Part shown: positions 45,730 through 54,383 of the stretch, one piece after another
Layout of the letters: the number at the start of each line of letters is the position of its first letter
Numbering within the stretch: position 1 is the first letter of the stretch
Origin: Christensenellaceae bacterium
Lineage (GTDB): Bacteria > Bacillota > Clostridia > Christensenellales > Aristaeellaceae
Length of the DNA: 64,000 nucleotides
Reading direction: 5' to 3'
Assembly (NCBI GenBank): GCA_012837835.1
Contig: DUQK01000045.1
Location: forward strand, 25,606-89,605
Made by a program: the position numbers and the translations under genes
The notes under the pieces: model-generated
What the model was told of the DNA's origin: nothing
The model's database searches: none
The model's input: the letters and a program-made list of their open reading frames with translations, nothing else

Positions 45730-47602
45730 AGTCTTTAGTAAATTCATCAGCTAGAGATAGTATGCATTCTGCTATGCTTTTAGCATCTAGCCCAAGCTCA
45801 GCAAGCAGGGTTTTTCTATCCCCATGAGGTATAAATTCGTCGGGTAATGCTAAAACTTTTAAGGGGGGATTTAAGCCCTCCTGCATGGCATATTCTGCAA
45901 TTGCGCTTCCAAGCCCGCCTGAAAGCTGCACTTCTTCCACCACTATGTACGGGATATTTTTAATAGACAGCTTATTTATTAATGAAGTATCTATAGGCTT
46001 TATGCTTGAAGCGTTTATAACTCCTGCATGTATACCATCTTCGGATAGTATATCGCTTGCATCAAGCGCCTCATCTACCATGCGCCCATATGCTATAATA
46101 CATATATCATTGCTTAGTTTAAGCTGTTCCCATATGCCAAGTGAAAAATTAGCCTTAGGCAGTTCGCGCTGCCTATGCCCTTCAGATTTTGCGTAGCGTA
46201 TAATTACAGGTTTTTCCTGCTCAAACGAAAAGGCGAGCATTTGCTTAAGTTCTTCAGTTGAGCGGGGGGATAGCAACAACAAGTTGGGAATATTTCTAAA
46301 TAGTGCAGTGCCGAATACGCCGTGGTGCGTAGGACCGTCTTCGCCCCCTATGCCGCTTCTATCAAGCGCCATAACTACAGGCAATTTTTGAAGGGCTATA
46401 TCCATAATTATTTGGTCAATCGCGCGCTGCATAAAAGTATCATACACCGCAAGCACAGGTCTTAAGCCTCCGCTTGCCATGCCTGCGGCAAGTGCTGCCG
46501 CATGTTCTTCAGCTATGCCCACATCAAACACCCTGTCAGGGTGGGCTTGTCGCAAAAGTTCAAGCCCTGTGGATTCTACCATGGCGGCGGATATACCCAC
46601 TATTTTGGGGTTGTTTTCAGCAAGCCTTACAAGCTCCTCTCCAAGTGCCTTTGAGTATGACTTGCTTGTAGATGAGTTTTTACACTTTCCATCAACTAGT
46701 GAAAATGGCGGCGTGCCGTGCATCCTTTCGGGTTCAACCTCTGCTGGTGCATAGCCTGCTCCCTTTGTGGTAACTATATGCAGTATGACAGGCTCTTTAA
46801 ACTGTTTTGCGCGTTCAAGCAGCTCTTCAATTAGCGCTTCATTATGTCCGTCTATTGGACCTAAATACTTAAAGCCAAGGCTAGTAAAATAGCTTTCTTT
46901 TACAAGCAAATTGCGCAGGTGATTTTTTGCGCTCTGTACAGCTTTATAAAGAATATTTCCTATGAGCGGTATTTTATTAAGAATAAGGCTAACACCCTTT
47001 TTTATCATTAGGTAGCGCTCACTGGTACGTAAATGGCTTAGATAATTGTTAAGCGCGCCTACATTTCTTCCTATGCTCATCTGGTTGTCATTTAATACAA
47101 CTATAAGGCGGGTTTTATTGTTGCCGGCATCGTTAAGCGCTTCGTAGCACATGCCGCCTGTTAGTGCGCCATCTCCAACTACTGCAACTACATGGTGGTT
47201 TTCATTCTGTAAATCCCTAGCCCTTGCATAGCCAAGCGCAGCAGAAAGCGCTGTAGATGCATGACCGGTTTCATATGCATCATGAGGGCTTTCGCTCTTT
47301 TTTGGGAAGCCGCTTATGCCTCCATACTGCCTTAGTGTATCAAAATCGTACTGCCTACCTGTGAGTATCTTATGAGTGTAGCACTGGTGGCCTACGTCGA
47401 ATATTATTTTATCCTTGGGGCTGTTAAACACCCTGTGCAGGGCTATGCTAAGCTCCACAACGCCAAGGTTTCCTGCGAGATGACCGCCGTTTTCGGACAC
47501 AACATGCGTGATTTTCTCTCTAATTTCTTGTGCGAGCGAGGGTAGTTCTTCCCTAGGAAAACGCTTTAAATCCTCAGGTGTTTTGATGTCCGACAGCTTC
47601 AT
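45722..47602 (-). CDS. dxs: 1-deoxy-D-xylulose-5-phosphate synthase
   Basis: Thiamine-diphosphate enzyme that starts the MEP isoprenoid pathway by condensing pyruvate and glyceraldehyde 3-phosphate. Seen are VGHQCYTHKILTGR, the ThDP motif GDGALTGGMCYEALNDAGN, MATGGLRP-type blocks of the transketolase pyrimidine domain, and GEDGPTHHGVFG. At 626 residues it is full length. AAGGGAG precedes the ATG by six bases. It heads a two-gene unit with tlyA. Confidence 0.96.
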   Translation of the reverse strand: MKLSDIKTPEDLKRFPREELPSLAQEIREKITHVVSENGGHLAGNLGVVELSIALHRVFNSPKDKIIFDVGHQCYTHKILTGRQYDFDTLRQYGGISGFPKKSESPHDAYETGHASTALSAALGYARARDLQNENHHVVAVVGDGALTGGMCYEALNDAGNNKTRLIVVLNDNQMSIGRNVGALNNYLSHLRTSERYLMIKKGVSLILNKIPLIGNILYKAVQSAKNHLRNLLVKESYFTSLGFKYLGPIDGHNEALIEELLERAKQFKEPVILHIVTTKGAGYAPAEVEPERMHGTPPFSLVDGKCKNSSTSKSYSKALGEELVRLAENNPKIVGISAAMVESTGLELLRQAHPDRVFDVGIAEEHAAALAAGMASGGLRPVLAVYDTFMQRAIDQIIMDIALQKLPVVMALDRSGIGGEDGPTHHGVFGTALFRNIPNLLLLSPRSTEELKQMLAFSFEQEKPVIIRYAKSEGHRQRELPKANFSLGIWEQLKLSNDICIIAYGRMVDEALDASDILSEDGIHAGVINASSIKPIDTSLINKLSIKNIPYIVVEEVQLSGGLGSAIAEYAMQEGLNPPLKVLALPDEFIPHGDRKTLLAELGLDAKSIAECILSLADEFTKDYA

Positions 47603-47630
47603 GCCATGCTCCCTTCCAAATGCTTAGAGT

Positions 47631-47639
47631 ATTATACCA
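47631..47639 (-). promoter_or_regulatory. Extended -10 promoter of dxs
   Basis: On the minus strand TGG precedes a perfect TATAAT (47631-47636), an extended -10 box about 29 bases before the dxs start. No clear -35 is visible. Confidence 0.6.
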
Positions 47640-47700
47640 CATTTTCAGCAAATTAGGCGATGATATCGAGGTGAAACTGTTAAAATAATATTAAATATGG

Positions 47701-47729
47701 TTGACAAAATTTATATTATTGTGTATATT
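47701..47729 (+). promoter_or_regulatory. Vegetative promoter of the UPF0316 gene
   Basis: Perfect TTGACA (47701-47706), 17-base spacer, TATATT (47724-47729). The AAGGAGG ribosome site and start codon follow about 30 bases later. Confidence 0.85.
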
Positions 47730-47768
47730 GGCTGCGTGTCTTGATAACCTAAAATAAGGAGGTAATTT

Positions 47769-48302
47769 ATGAATATATGGCCCTATCTGCTTATACTTGT
47801 TGCAAAGGTTGTGGAGGTTAGCCTTTCCACACTTAGAATAATGCTTATAAACCGCGGGGAGAGGAAGTTGGGTTCCATATTAAGCTTTGCAGAGATATTG
47901 CTCTGGGTGTTTGTTGCGTCAACAGTAATCACAGATGTTAAGAACGACCCCGTAAAGGGGCTTTTGTATGCGGCGGGTTTTACGCTGGGTAATTATATAG
48001 GCTCACTTATAGAAGAAAGGCTTGCGCTTGGAACTACCAAGGTAGAAGCTATAGTATCCGCAAAAAGCGGCCACGAACTAGCTGATGGTATACGCGCAAA
48101 AGGCTTTGCTGTAACGGTAGTTGAAGGCAAAGGCATGGAGGACACCGAAAGGTGGATACTCTATACGTCTATGCGCAGGAAGGACTATAAGGACGTTTGC
48201 AGCTATATACAAGAGGCGGATCCCAATGCCTTTGTTACTGCATATAATATTACGCCTGTTCAGGGTGGCTACGGGTTTATAAGAAGCGGAAACGGTAAAT
48301 AA
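47769..48302 (+). CDS. UPF0316 membrane protein (DUF5698-DUF2179)
   Basis: A 177-residue protein. The N-terminal part has about three membrane helices (PYLLILVAKVVEVSLSTLRIML; FAEILLWVFVASTVI; GLLYAAGFTLGNYIGSLIEE), followed by a soluble alpha/beta DUF2179 domain from about residue 105 (VEAIVSAKSGHELADGIRAKGF). The family signature VEVSLSTLRIMLINRG is clear. Biochemical role unknown, although the DUF2179 fold often binds small ligands. It has its own promoter and terminator. Confidence 0.88.
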   Translation: MNIWPYLLILVAKVVEVSLSTLRIMLINRGERKLGSILSFAEILLWVFVASTVITDVKNDPVKGLLYAAGFTLGNYIGSLIEERLALGTTKVEAIVSAKSGHELADGIRAKGFAVTVVEGKGMEDTERWILYTSMRRKDYKDVCSYIQEADPNAFVTAYNITPVQGGYGFIRSGNGK

Positions 48303-48326
48303 TAAGGTTTATTTGTTAAGCAAAAC

Positions 48327-48353
48327 AAGGGGCTATCGTATGGCAGCCCTTTT
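48327..48353 (+). terminator. Probable intrinsic terminator after the UPF0316 gene
   Basis: GGGGCT (48329-48334) pairs with AGCCC (48345-48349) and is followed by TTTTAAT. The stem is short but well placed, 25 bases after the stop. Confidence 0.6.
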
Positions 48354-48374
48354 AATGTGTATATGTTTAACTTA

Positions 48375-48531
48375 TACTTATCTCAGTTTAAAGCAGCGTA
48401 TAGATTGCAGCGAATTTTTTGATTTGGCAAAGCTTGGCGAATGAAACATAGCGGCGCTATAGCGCCTTAACAAAGCAAAGACAAATCGGAAAAGGTGCGC
48501 AAGATAAAGCTGATTTAGGCTGTGATAAGTA
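48375..48531 (-). mobile_element. 157-bp MITE-like element, copy 4 (inverted)
   Basis: Inverted relative to copies 1-3. Top-strand ends are TACTTATCTCAG and CTGTGATAAGTA (one mismatch), again 157 bases. TTA flanks both sides (48372-48374 and 48532-48534). The right TTA is, on the minus strand, the TAA stop of the peptidoglycan-binding gene. The central hairpin region is altered (GGCGCTATAGCGCC), but the length is unchanged. Confidence 0.85.
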
Positions 48532-49050
48532 TTATCTTGCGTCTTGGCTAAATAGCTTTGTGAGTGTTTCTCGACCTGCGGCGCCATCCGGAGCAAGACC
48601 GTTGTTGCGCTGGAACTCCTGCACGGCGTTTTTAGTGCCGCTGCCGAATTTACCGTCGGCGCTGCCTTGCTCAAGATAGTCTAGCTCTATAAGCCGCTGC
48701 TGCATCTGGCGCACCTGTTCGTTATTATCCCCTCTGCGAAGGGGTATTATCTCGGTGGGTTTAGGGGTGGCGGTGGGCGGCGCAGTGGGTTCGGGGGTTT
48801 CGGTTGGAACTGCGGTAGGCACATCGGTAGGCGGGCTTGAAATCTGCGCTCCTACGGGGAAATATCCGCTTTGTTGCATTGAATTTACAGGATTTTCTAT
48901 AGAAGGAGGAACCTGAGTTGCTGTAACTGGGGCCGGTTCATTAAAGGTTCTAACAAGAAGCACAATGATAAGTACCAACAAAAGGCTAAGTACTACCAGT
49001 ACAAAGCTTCTTACCTTTGCTTCACTCATGCTATCGGGGTTTGTGTACAT
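48532..49050 (-). CDS. Membrane-anchored peptidoglycan-binding protein
   Basis: A 172-residue protein with one membrane helix (SFVLVVLSLLLVLIIVLLV, about residues 15-34), an extracellular Pro/Thr-rich spacer (PTDVPTAVPTETPEPTAPP) and a C-terminal PG-binding domain 1 (PLRRGDNNEQVRQMQQRL through DGKFGSGTKNAVQEFQ). It should tether the membrane to the cell wall or position a partner hydrolase. The start at 49050 has GGGAGGAAG eight bases upstream; MSEAK seven codons later is an alternative. The stop codon lies in the triplet flanking MITE copy 4. Confidence 0.88.
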   Translation of the reverse strand: MYTNPDSMSEAKVRSFVLVVLSLLLVLIIVLLVRTFNEPAPVTATQVPPSIENPVNSMQQSGYFPVGAQISSPPTDVPTAVPTETPEPTAPPTATPKPTEIIPLRRGDNNEQVRQMQQRLIELDYLEQGSADGKFGSGTKNAVQEFQRNNGLAPDGAAGRETLTKLFSQDAR

Positions 49051-49104
49051 GCTCTTCCTCCCTTTAAATACTTGATAAAAAGATACCTTTTTTACTAGGC
49101 TTTG

Positions 49105-50274
49105 TCAATCAAGCTTATTACTAAAGCTGCTCTGCAAACGTATAACCGGCTCGTAAGCGGGGTTTATTAATTTAAGCTCATCACTTATCCTATCCACCAA
49201 ATCATCTGAACGTTCTATTTCTTTTGATGGCACAAGCAAATCAAAGCTAAGCCTTATAATATCTCCCTGTTTAAGTGCCTGCAAATCCTGAAATGCACAT
49301 GAGCAGCCTATTTTTTTGAGTACATTTTCCAGATTATTTCTTCCTTTATTATAAAGAGGGTCGTTTATGCGCGCAGGGTCCATATGGGTGATAAGACGGT
49401 AGCCGAACTTATCCTGCACTTTTCTTTCTATACGGTCTGCTATAAAATGCGCTTCTTCAAGGTTCATATTAGCATCAAGGCATAAATCAACCGTAGCAAA
49501 GCGGTTGTTGCCGCCGTACTCATGTATCATAAGGTCGTGTGCGTCTATTACATCGCTAAAGGATTTAATATATTCCATAATTTCATCGCCTTTTTTAGTA
49601 TATGCGCCGTGTCCAAGTAATATGGAAACATTGTCCTTTATTATTTCAACACCGTTCTTAATTATTAGCAGGGATATTATAAAACCTACAACACCGTCTA
49701 GGTTTATGCCGAATATATGAGATAAAAGCAGGGATAACAGCACCCCTGAAGTCCTTATAATATCACTCATAGAGTCTGCTGCGGTAGCGCGAAGCATTTC
49801 GCTGTTTATGCGTTCCGCTATTATGGTGTAAAAGCGCCTAAGCCATATTTTAAACAGTATGGATAGGCACATAACTATAACAGCAGCCACATGGAAATTA
49901 ATGCTTTCGGGGTTTAGTATCTTTTTTACGGACTCAACAAGCGTGCTTCCGCCTAAATACAGTATAGACATACCTACAAGCAGACTTAGCAGCATTTCAA
50001 GGCGCATATGTCCGTAGGGGTGTTCCCTATCCGCAGGGCGCGCGCTTGCGTAGAAGCTGAAAAGCGCAAGCAGGTTAGTAAAACAATCCGTAAGGTTATC
50101 TACAGCATCAGCGCGTATAGCAAGCGAATTTGTAAGAAAGCTCGCCACAACCTTGCCTATAAATAGGCTTAGGTTAATAGCAAGCCCAGCAAAGCTGGTA
50201 AGCCTGCCGTAGCTTAGCCTTGTTTTAGTAACACTTTTGTCCTTAATAAAAAAGCGTATAAGCTTTTCCGTCAT
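49105..50274 (-). CDS. Cation diffusion facilitator metal exporter
   Basis: Six-helix CDF transporter. The helix-2 metal site reads ADAVDNLTD, with HPYGHMRLE just after; the helix-5 site is AADSMSDI. DXXXD pairs at both sites (rather than HXXXD, usual for zinc) resemble the Mn/Fe-type CDF exporters. The C-terminal cytoplasmic domain is metal-regulatory (ATVDLCLDANMNLEEAH through HMDPA) and continues into an unusual tail of about 80 residues. Start at 50274 with GAGGTG upstream; 389 residues. Metal choice is inferred, not shown. Confidence 0.9.
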   Translation of the reverse strand: MTEKLIRFFIKDKSVTKTRLSYGRLTSFAGLAINLSLFIGKVVASFLTNSLAIRADAVDNLTDCFTNLLALFSFYASARPADREHPYGHMRLEMLLSLLVGMSILYLGGSTLVESVKKILNPESINFHVAAVIVMCLSILFKIWLRRFYTIIAERINSEMLRATAADSMSDIIRTSGVLLSLLLSHIFGINLDGVVGFIISLLIIKNGVEIIKDNVSILLGHGAYTKKGDEIMEYIKSFSDVIDAHDLMIHEYGGNNRFATVDLCLDANMNLEEAHFIADRIERKVQDKFGYRLITHMDPARINDPLYNKGRNNLENVLKKIGCSCAFQDLQALKQGDIIRLSFDLLVPSKEIERSDDLVDRISDELKLINPAYEPVIRLQSSFSNKLD

Positions 50275-50512
50275 AAACACCTCAAAAATCGTGTAATACA
50301 AACAAAGTTTACAAATAAACCGCAATTAAAATTGCAAGAAAAATATACACTTATTACAAGCTATTGTCAAATTTTTAAGGAAATATTTTACGGAAATGAT
50401 CTTGTTTTGTGTTTAGAATTGTGGTAGGATAATAGCCAGTTGAAAAAGAAATGAAAGGGCTTTTTGTTTTTTCAGCGATTCTTGTCGTATTTTTATAAAA
50501 GGAGGTCGGGCA

Positions 50513-51793
50513 ATGGCTGTTGAGGGGATAATATCCTGTAAAGATGAGATTCTTTACACATTGAAGGACTGTCTTATCCCGTTTTGGCTGGATCGTGGGA
50601 CTGATGAAGTCCATGGCGGATATCTTACTGAGTTTGATGAAAATGGTGATTTTAATGGTACGGGTGTAAAAAATATAGTAACTCAATCCCGCATGATATG
50701 GGGGTTTTCTTATTTGCTTCCGTTTGCGCAGAAGGAAGATAAGGAGCGTATGCGTCTTGCAGCCAAACAAGGTGTAGAGTTTTTCTTAGATAAGTTTTGG
50801 GATAAAGAATACGGCGGCTTTTATTGGCTGCTCAATAGAGATGGTACTGTTAAGGACGGAGCTAAGCTTACATATGGCGAAAGTTTTGCCATATACGCCT
50901 TATCCCAGTATGCAATTACATATGGCGATAGTAAAGCCTTAAAATACGCAGAAGCCACGTTTGACCTGCTTCAAAAATATGCAGCAGATACGCTTTATGG
51001 CGGCTACTATGAAAACATAGAGAGGGATTGGACTATTTCTGAGGATGGAGCCTATGCTGGAGATAGGAAGAGCCTAGATATACATATGCACCTACTGGAA
51101 GGCTTTACAACGCTTTATAAGGCAAGTGGAAAGCATATACATGCAAGAAAGCTTAAGGAATGCTGGGGTATAATAAAAACCCATATGATAAACAAAAATC
51201 CCTGCTATGGATTAAATCAGTTTAGCCTTAACTTCACTCCCTTAAATGCAATTGATATTATGCGCACATGGAACGCTGAGAGGGAAAGCAATGAAACTGT
51301 TAATGTACCTCTTAATACAACTAGCTATGGGCATAATGTTGAGCTAAGCTGGCTTACTGATGAGGCACTTAAACTGCTTGGTACTCGCAGCGAGGAGGAT
51401 AACGAGATACTAATAAGCCTCCTTGACCATGCGCTCATGCATGGCTACGATTATGAATGTGGCGGAATTTTTAGAGATGGCGTGGGAGATGGTGATGCTA
51501 TAGTGCTTGATAAGGAGTGGTGGCAGAACTGGGAATCCCTTGTGGGCTTTTTGAATGGTTATGTATTAACTTCAGATGATAAATATTTGAACGCCTTCAA
51601 AAACCTGTGGCAATTTGTTAAAACTCGTTTTATGAACTACGATGTAGGTGAGAGCCGCCAGTTGCTGGACAGGAGAGGAGAGCCCATTATAAGCAACATG
51701 GGTAATGCCTGGAAGGCGATATATCATACAGGCAGGTCGCTTTTTGAATGTGTAAAGCGGCTTGATGGCATTATAGATACCAAGGTGAGTTAG
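50513..51793 (+). CDS. AGE-family sugar epimerase/isomerase
   Basis: An (alpha/alpha)6-barrel protein of the N-acylglucosamine 2-epimerase/cellobiose 2-epimerase family, 426 residues. Landmarks: LIPFWLDRGTDEVHGGYLTEFD, QSRMIWGFSYL, the catalytic-type histidine in YGHNVELSWL and EWWQNWESLVGF. Cellobiose 2-epimerase, mannose isomerase or an N-acyl sugar epimerase are all possible. AAAGGAGG precedes the ATG. It leads the operon with the Rbs-type importer, so it likely acts on the imported sugar. The upstream 50326-50512 region shows no convincing promoter. Confidence 0.88.
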   Translation: MAVEGIISCKDEILYTLKDCLIPFWLDRGTDEVHGGYLTEFDENGDFNGTGVKNIVTQSRMIWGFSYLLPFAQKEDKERMRLAAKQGVEFFLDKFWDKEYGGFYWLLNRDGTVKDGAKLTYGESFAIYALSQYAITYGDSKALKYAEATFDLLQKYAADTLYGGYYENIERDWTISEDGAYAGDRKSLDIHMHLLEGFTTLYKASGKHIHARKLKECWGIIKTHMINKNPCYGLNQFSLNFTPLNAIDIMRTWNAERESNETVNVPLNTTSYGHNVELSWLTDEALKLLGTRSEEDNEILISLLDHALMHGYDYECGGIFRDGVGDGDAIVLDKEWWQNWESLVGFLNGYVLTSDDKYLNAFKNLWQFVKTRFMNYDVGESRQLLDRRGEPIISNMGNAWKAIYHTGRSLFECVKRLDGIIDTKVS

Positions 51794-51794
51794 T

Positions 51795-53300
51795 ATGCAA
51801 AAAGATATTGTAGCAATGAAAAATATCTGTAAAACTTTCCCTGGCGTAAAGGCGCTGGACAATGCTTCTTTGCAGCTTAGGGAAGGCGAAGTTATGGCGC
51901 TGCTTGGTGAAAACGGGGCGGGCAAGTCTACATTGGTTAAGATATTAAGTGGCGTATATACAAAGGATAGCGGTACAATTGAGGTGTTTGGGAAAAACAT
52001 ACCCGTTATGACCCAAAAAACCGCAGCCGAAAATGGCATAGCGATAATACACCAAGAGCTCAACATGTGCCCTCATTTATCCATTGCCGGAAATATCTTT
52101 CTTGGGAGAGAGCTTACAAGAAACGGTATTATAGACGATAAAACCATGCACGAAAAAACTCGTGAGGTGCTAAATAGGCTGGGGCTAAAGCTTGACCCTG
52201 CAACAGTTACCGGTACTCTTCCGGTAGCCCAGCAGCAGCTTGTTGAAATATGCAGGGCGCTGTCCATAGACGCCAAAATACTCATAATGGATGAGCCGAC
52301 TTCCGCCCTTACAAATAAAGAAATTGAGCAGCTGTTTGATATTATACGCCAGCTAAAAAGCGAAGGCTGCGGCATAATATATATTTCCCACAGGCTTGAA
52401 GAACTTAAGCTTATTACCGACAGGGTTACAATAATGCGCGATGGCAAATTTGTAATCAGTGGGGATTATTCTTCCTTTACTATGGATGAAATAATATCAC
52501 ATATGGTAGGTAGGGAAATAAAAGAAAAATACCCCCATGAGTACGCGAATATCGGCGATATCGTACTAGAGGTTAAAGGATTAAATGCTGGAAGGCTGGT
52601 GCGCGATGTTTCATTTAACGTTAAAGAGGGTGAAATCGTTGGCATGGCGGGTCTTCTTGGAGCCGGTAGAACCGAAACGCTAAGGGCAATATTCGGTGCT
52701 GATGAAAAAGAAAGCGGAGAAATACTCGTTGATGGTAAGCCTTGTACCATAAATGATGTAAAGGACGCAATAGATGCAGGCATAGTGCTTGTGCCTGATG
52801 ACCGCAAAAAAAGAGGGCTTTGTTTAAATCTATCCGTAAGGGAGAATATCGCCCTACCTAATCTTGATGAACTATCTAACAATGCGGCTGGTGTGCTTGA
52901 TGCTAACAAGGAAGAGGAGATGGCTGAAAAAGCCGTTAAGGCGATAAATATTAGACTCCCCGGCATAGAGGCGGGAAGCGCCAACCTTTCGGGCGGTAAC
53001 CAACAAAAGGTTGTAATAAGCAAATGGCTAATGCGGGATAGCAGAGTTATTATGCTAGATGAACCTACGCGCGGTATAGACGTATCTGCCAAGGTGGAAA
53101 TATACCAGATAATGAACCGCCTAAAGGCACAGGGTATAGGTTGCCTATTCGTTTCTTCCGAATTACCGGAGATACTTGGCATATCCGATAGGATAATAGT
53201 TATGTGCGATGGCAGGGTTACGGGCGAACTTAGTCGAGAAGAAGCTACGCAGGAAAAGATATTGACGCTTGCAACTATGTTTGAAAATAAAACAAATTAA
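51795..53300 (+). CDS. Sugar ABC transporter ATP-binding protein (RbsA/MglA type)
   Basis: Two fused ABC domains in 501 residues. Domain 1: Walker A LLGENGAGKSTL, signature LPVAQQQLVEICRAL, Walker B IMDEPTSAL. Domain 2: degenerate Walker A LLGAGRTETL, signature LSGGNQQKVVISK, Walker B MLDEPTRGIDV. This layout is typical of ribose, galactose and xylose importers. It starts one base after the epimerase stop; the permease follows after 14 bases. Confidence 0.95.
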   Translation: MQKDIVAMKNICKTFPGVKALDNASLQLREGEVMALLGENGAGKSTLVKILSGVYTKDSGTIEVFGKNIPVMTQKTAAENGIAIIHQELNMCPHLSIAGNIFLGRELTRNGIIDDKTMHEKTREVLNRLGLKLDPATVTGTLPVAQQQLVEICRALSIDAKILIMDEPTSALTNKEIEQLFDIIRQLKSEGCGIIYISHRLEELKLITDRVTIMRDGKFVISGDYSSFTMDEIISHMVGREIKEKYPHEYANIGDIVLEVKGLNAGRLVRDVSFNVKEGEIVGMAGLLGAGRTETLRAIFGADEKESGEILVDGKPCTINDVKDAIDAGIVLVPDDRKKRGLCLNLSVRENIALPNLDELSNNAAGVLDANKEEEMAEKAVKAINIRLPGIEAGSANLSGGNQQKVVISKWLMRDSRVIMLDEPTRGIDVSAKVEIYQIMNRLKAQGIGCLFVSSELPEILGISDRIIVMCDGRVTGELSREEATQEKILTLATMFENKTN

Positions 53301-53314
53301 TTGAGGGAAATAAA

Positions 53315-54367
53315 ATGAAAAACGAGTCTTTTTTGCAAAAACAACTATCAAAACAGGGAATGCGGCAGGTGTTTACTATATTATTCGGTCTTATAGTACT
53401 GCTTGTGGCTTTCTCCATAATAAACCCCCTGTTTCTATCTTCAAGGAACGCTGCCAACCTTTCAAGGCAGATAGCTCCCATAGTGATGATAGGTATAGCG
53501 CAGTCATTTGTGCTTATGACCGGCAATATAGACCTTTCAATAGGCTCAATCGTAGGCATGTCAACTATGATGAGCGCCACTCTTATGACTAAGGGCATGA
53601 ATCCGTGGACAGCGTCGCTTATCACCATGGGCGCTTCCCTGTTTGTAGGCCTTATAAACGGTTATCTTGTCGCAGGTTTCAGACTTCCGCCTTTTATAGC
53701 AACGCTTGGCACGATGACTATATGCCGCGGAATAGCGCAGATAGTAAACGGTAACTATAATACAGGTGCAATAAATACTATACCAGAAACAGCAGATGCT
53801 GTGGATAAGTTTAGAAATTTATTCTACTATGGTAGGGTTGGTGGGATATATAATACGGTATATATTGCCTTGATAATGTTTTTAATATTCAACTTTGTCC
53901 TTCTTAAAACAAAGACCGGTAGGCATATATATGCGCTCGGTTCAAATGCCGAGGCTGCAAGGTTGTCGGGCGTAAGTGTTATCAAAACTACAATTGTTGC
54001 GTATGTAGTGTCCGCTTTTTGCTCATGTATAGTAGGTATAATACAGTGCTGTTCCGCAGGCATGGGCGCAATGGACGCAGGAAACAGCTATGAGATGTAC
54101 GGTGTTGCTGCTTCTGTTATGGGCGGTGTATCAACCCTTGGCGGTACAGGAAGGCTTATAGGTACACTAGTTGGCGCGTGTGTATGGGCTACGCTACAAA
54201 ACGGGCTTCAGTTCGCCAATGCTCCTGTTGCGCTTAGAAACATAATAATAGGTATAATAGTAATAGTTGCTGTATTGCTTGATATAATCATCAGAAACAA
54301 AAAACCGAGGCTCATCTTGGTTGACACTCAAGAGGAAAAATCATCGCCTGGCGATGATAATAAATAA
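53315..54367 (+). CDS. Sugar ABC transporter permease (RbsC type)
   Basis: Integral membrane partner of the preceding ATPase, about ten helices in 350 residues. Family blocks: SFVLMTGNIDLSIGSIVGM, FRLPPFIATLGTMTICRGIAQIVN, ALGSNAEAARLSGV and VAASVMGGVSTLGGTGR. The cytoplasmic tail is acidic and extended (TQEEKSSPGDDNK). GAGGGAAAT upstream is a modest ribosome site. Confidence 0.95.
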   Translation: MKNESFLQKQLSKQGMRQVFTILFGLIVLLVAFSIINPLFLSSRNAANLSRQIAPIVMIGIAQSFVLMTGNIDLSIGSIVGMSTMMSATLMTKGMNPWTASLITMGASLFVGLINGYLVAGFRLPPFIATLGTMTICRGIAQIVNGNYNTGAINTIPETADAVDKFRNLFYYGRVGGIYNTVYIALIMFLIFNFVLLKTKTGRHIYALGSNAEAARLSGVSVIKTTIVAYVVSAFCSCIVGIIQCCSAGMGAMDAGNSYEMYGVAASVMGGVSTLGGTGRLIGTLVGACVWATLQNGLQFANAPVALRNIIIGIIVIVAVLLDIIIRNKKPRLILVDTQEEKSSPGDDNK

Positions 54368-54383
54368 AAAGGAGAGTATGCTC

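Noticed and set aside
19429..48531. The 157-bp repeats as a CRISPR array, REP element or terminators
   Set aside because: They are dispersed, far longer than REP elements, lack spacer-repeat periodicity, and end without T-runs.
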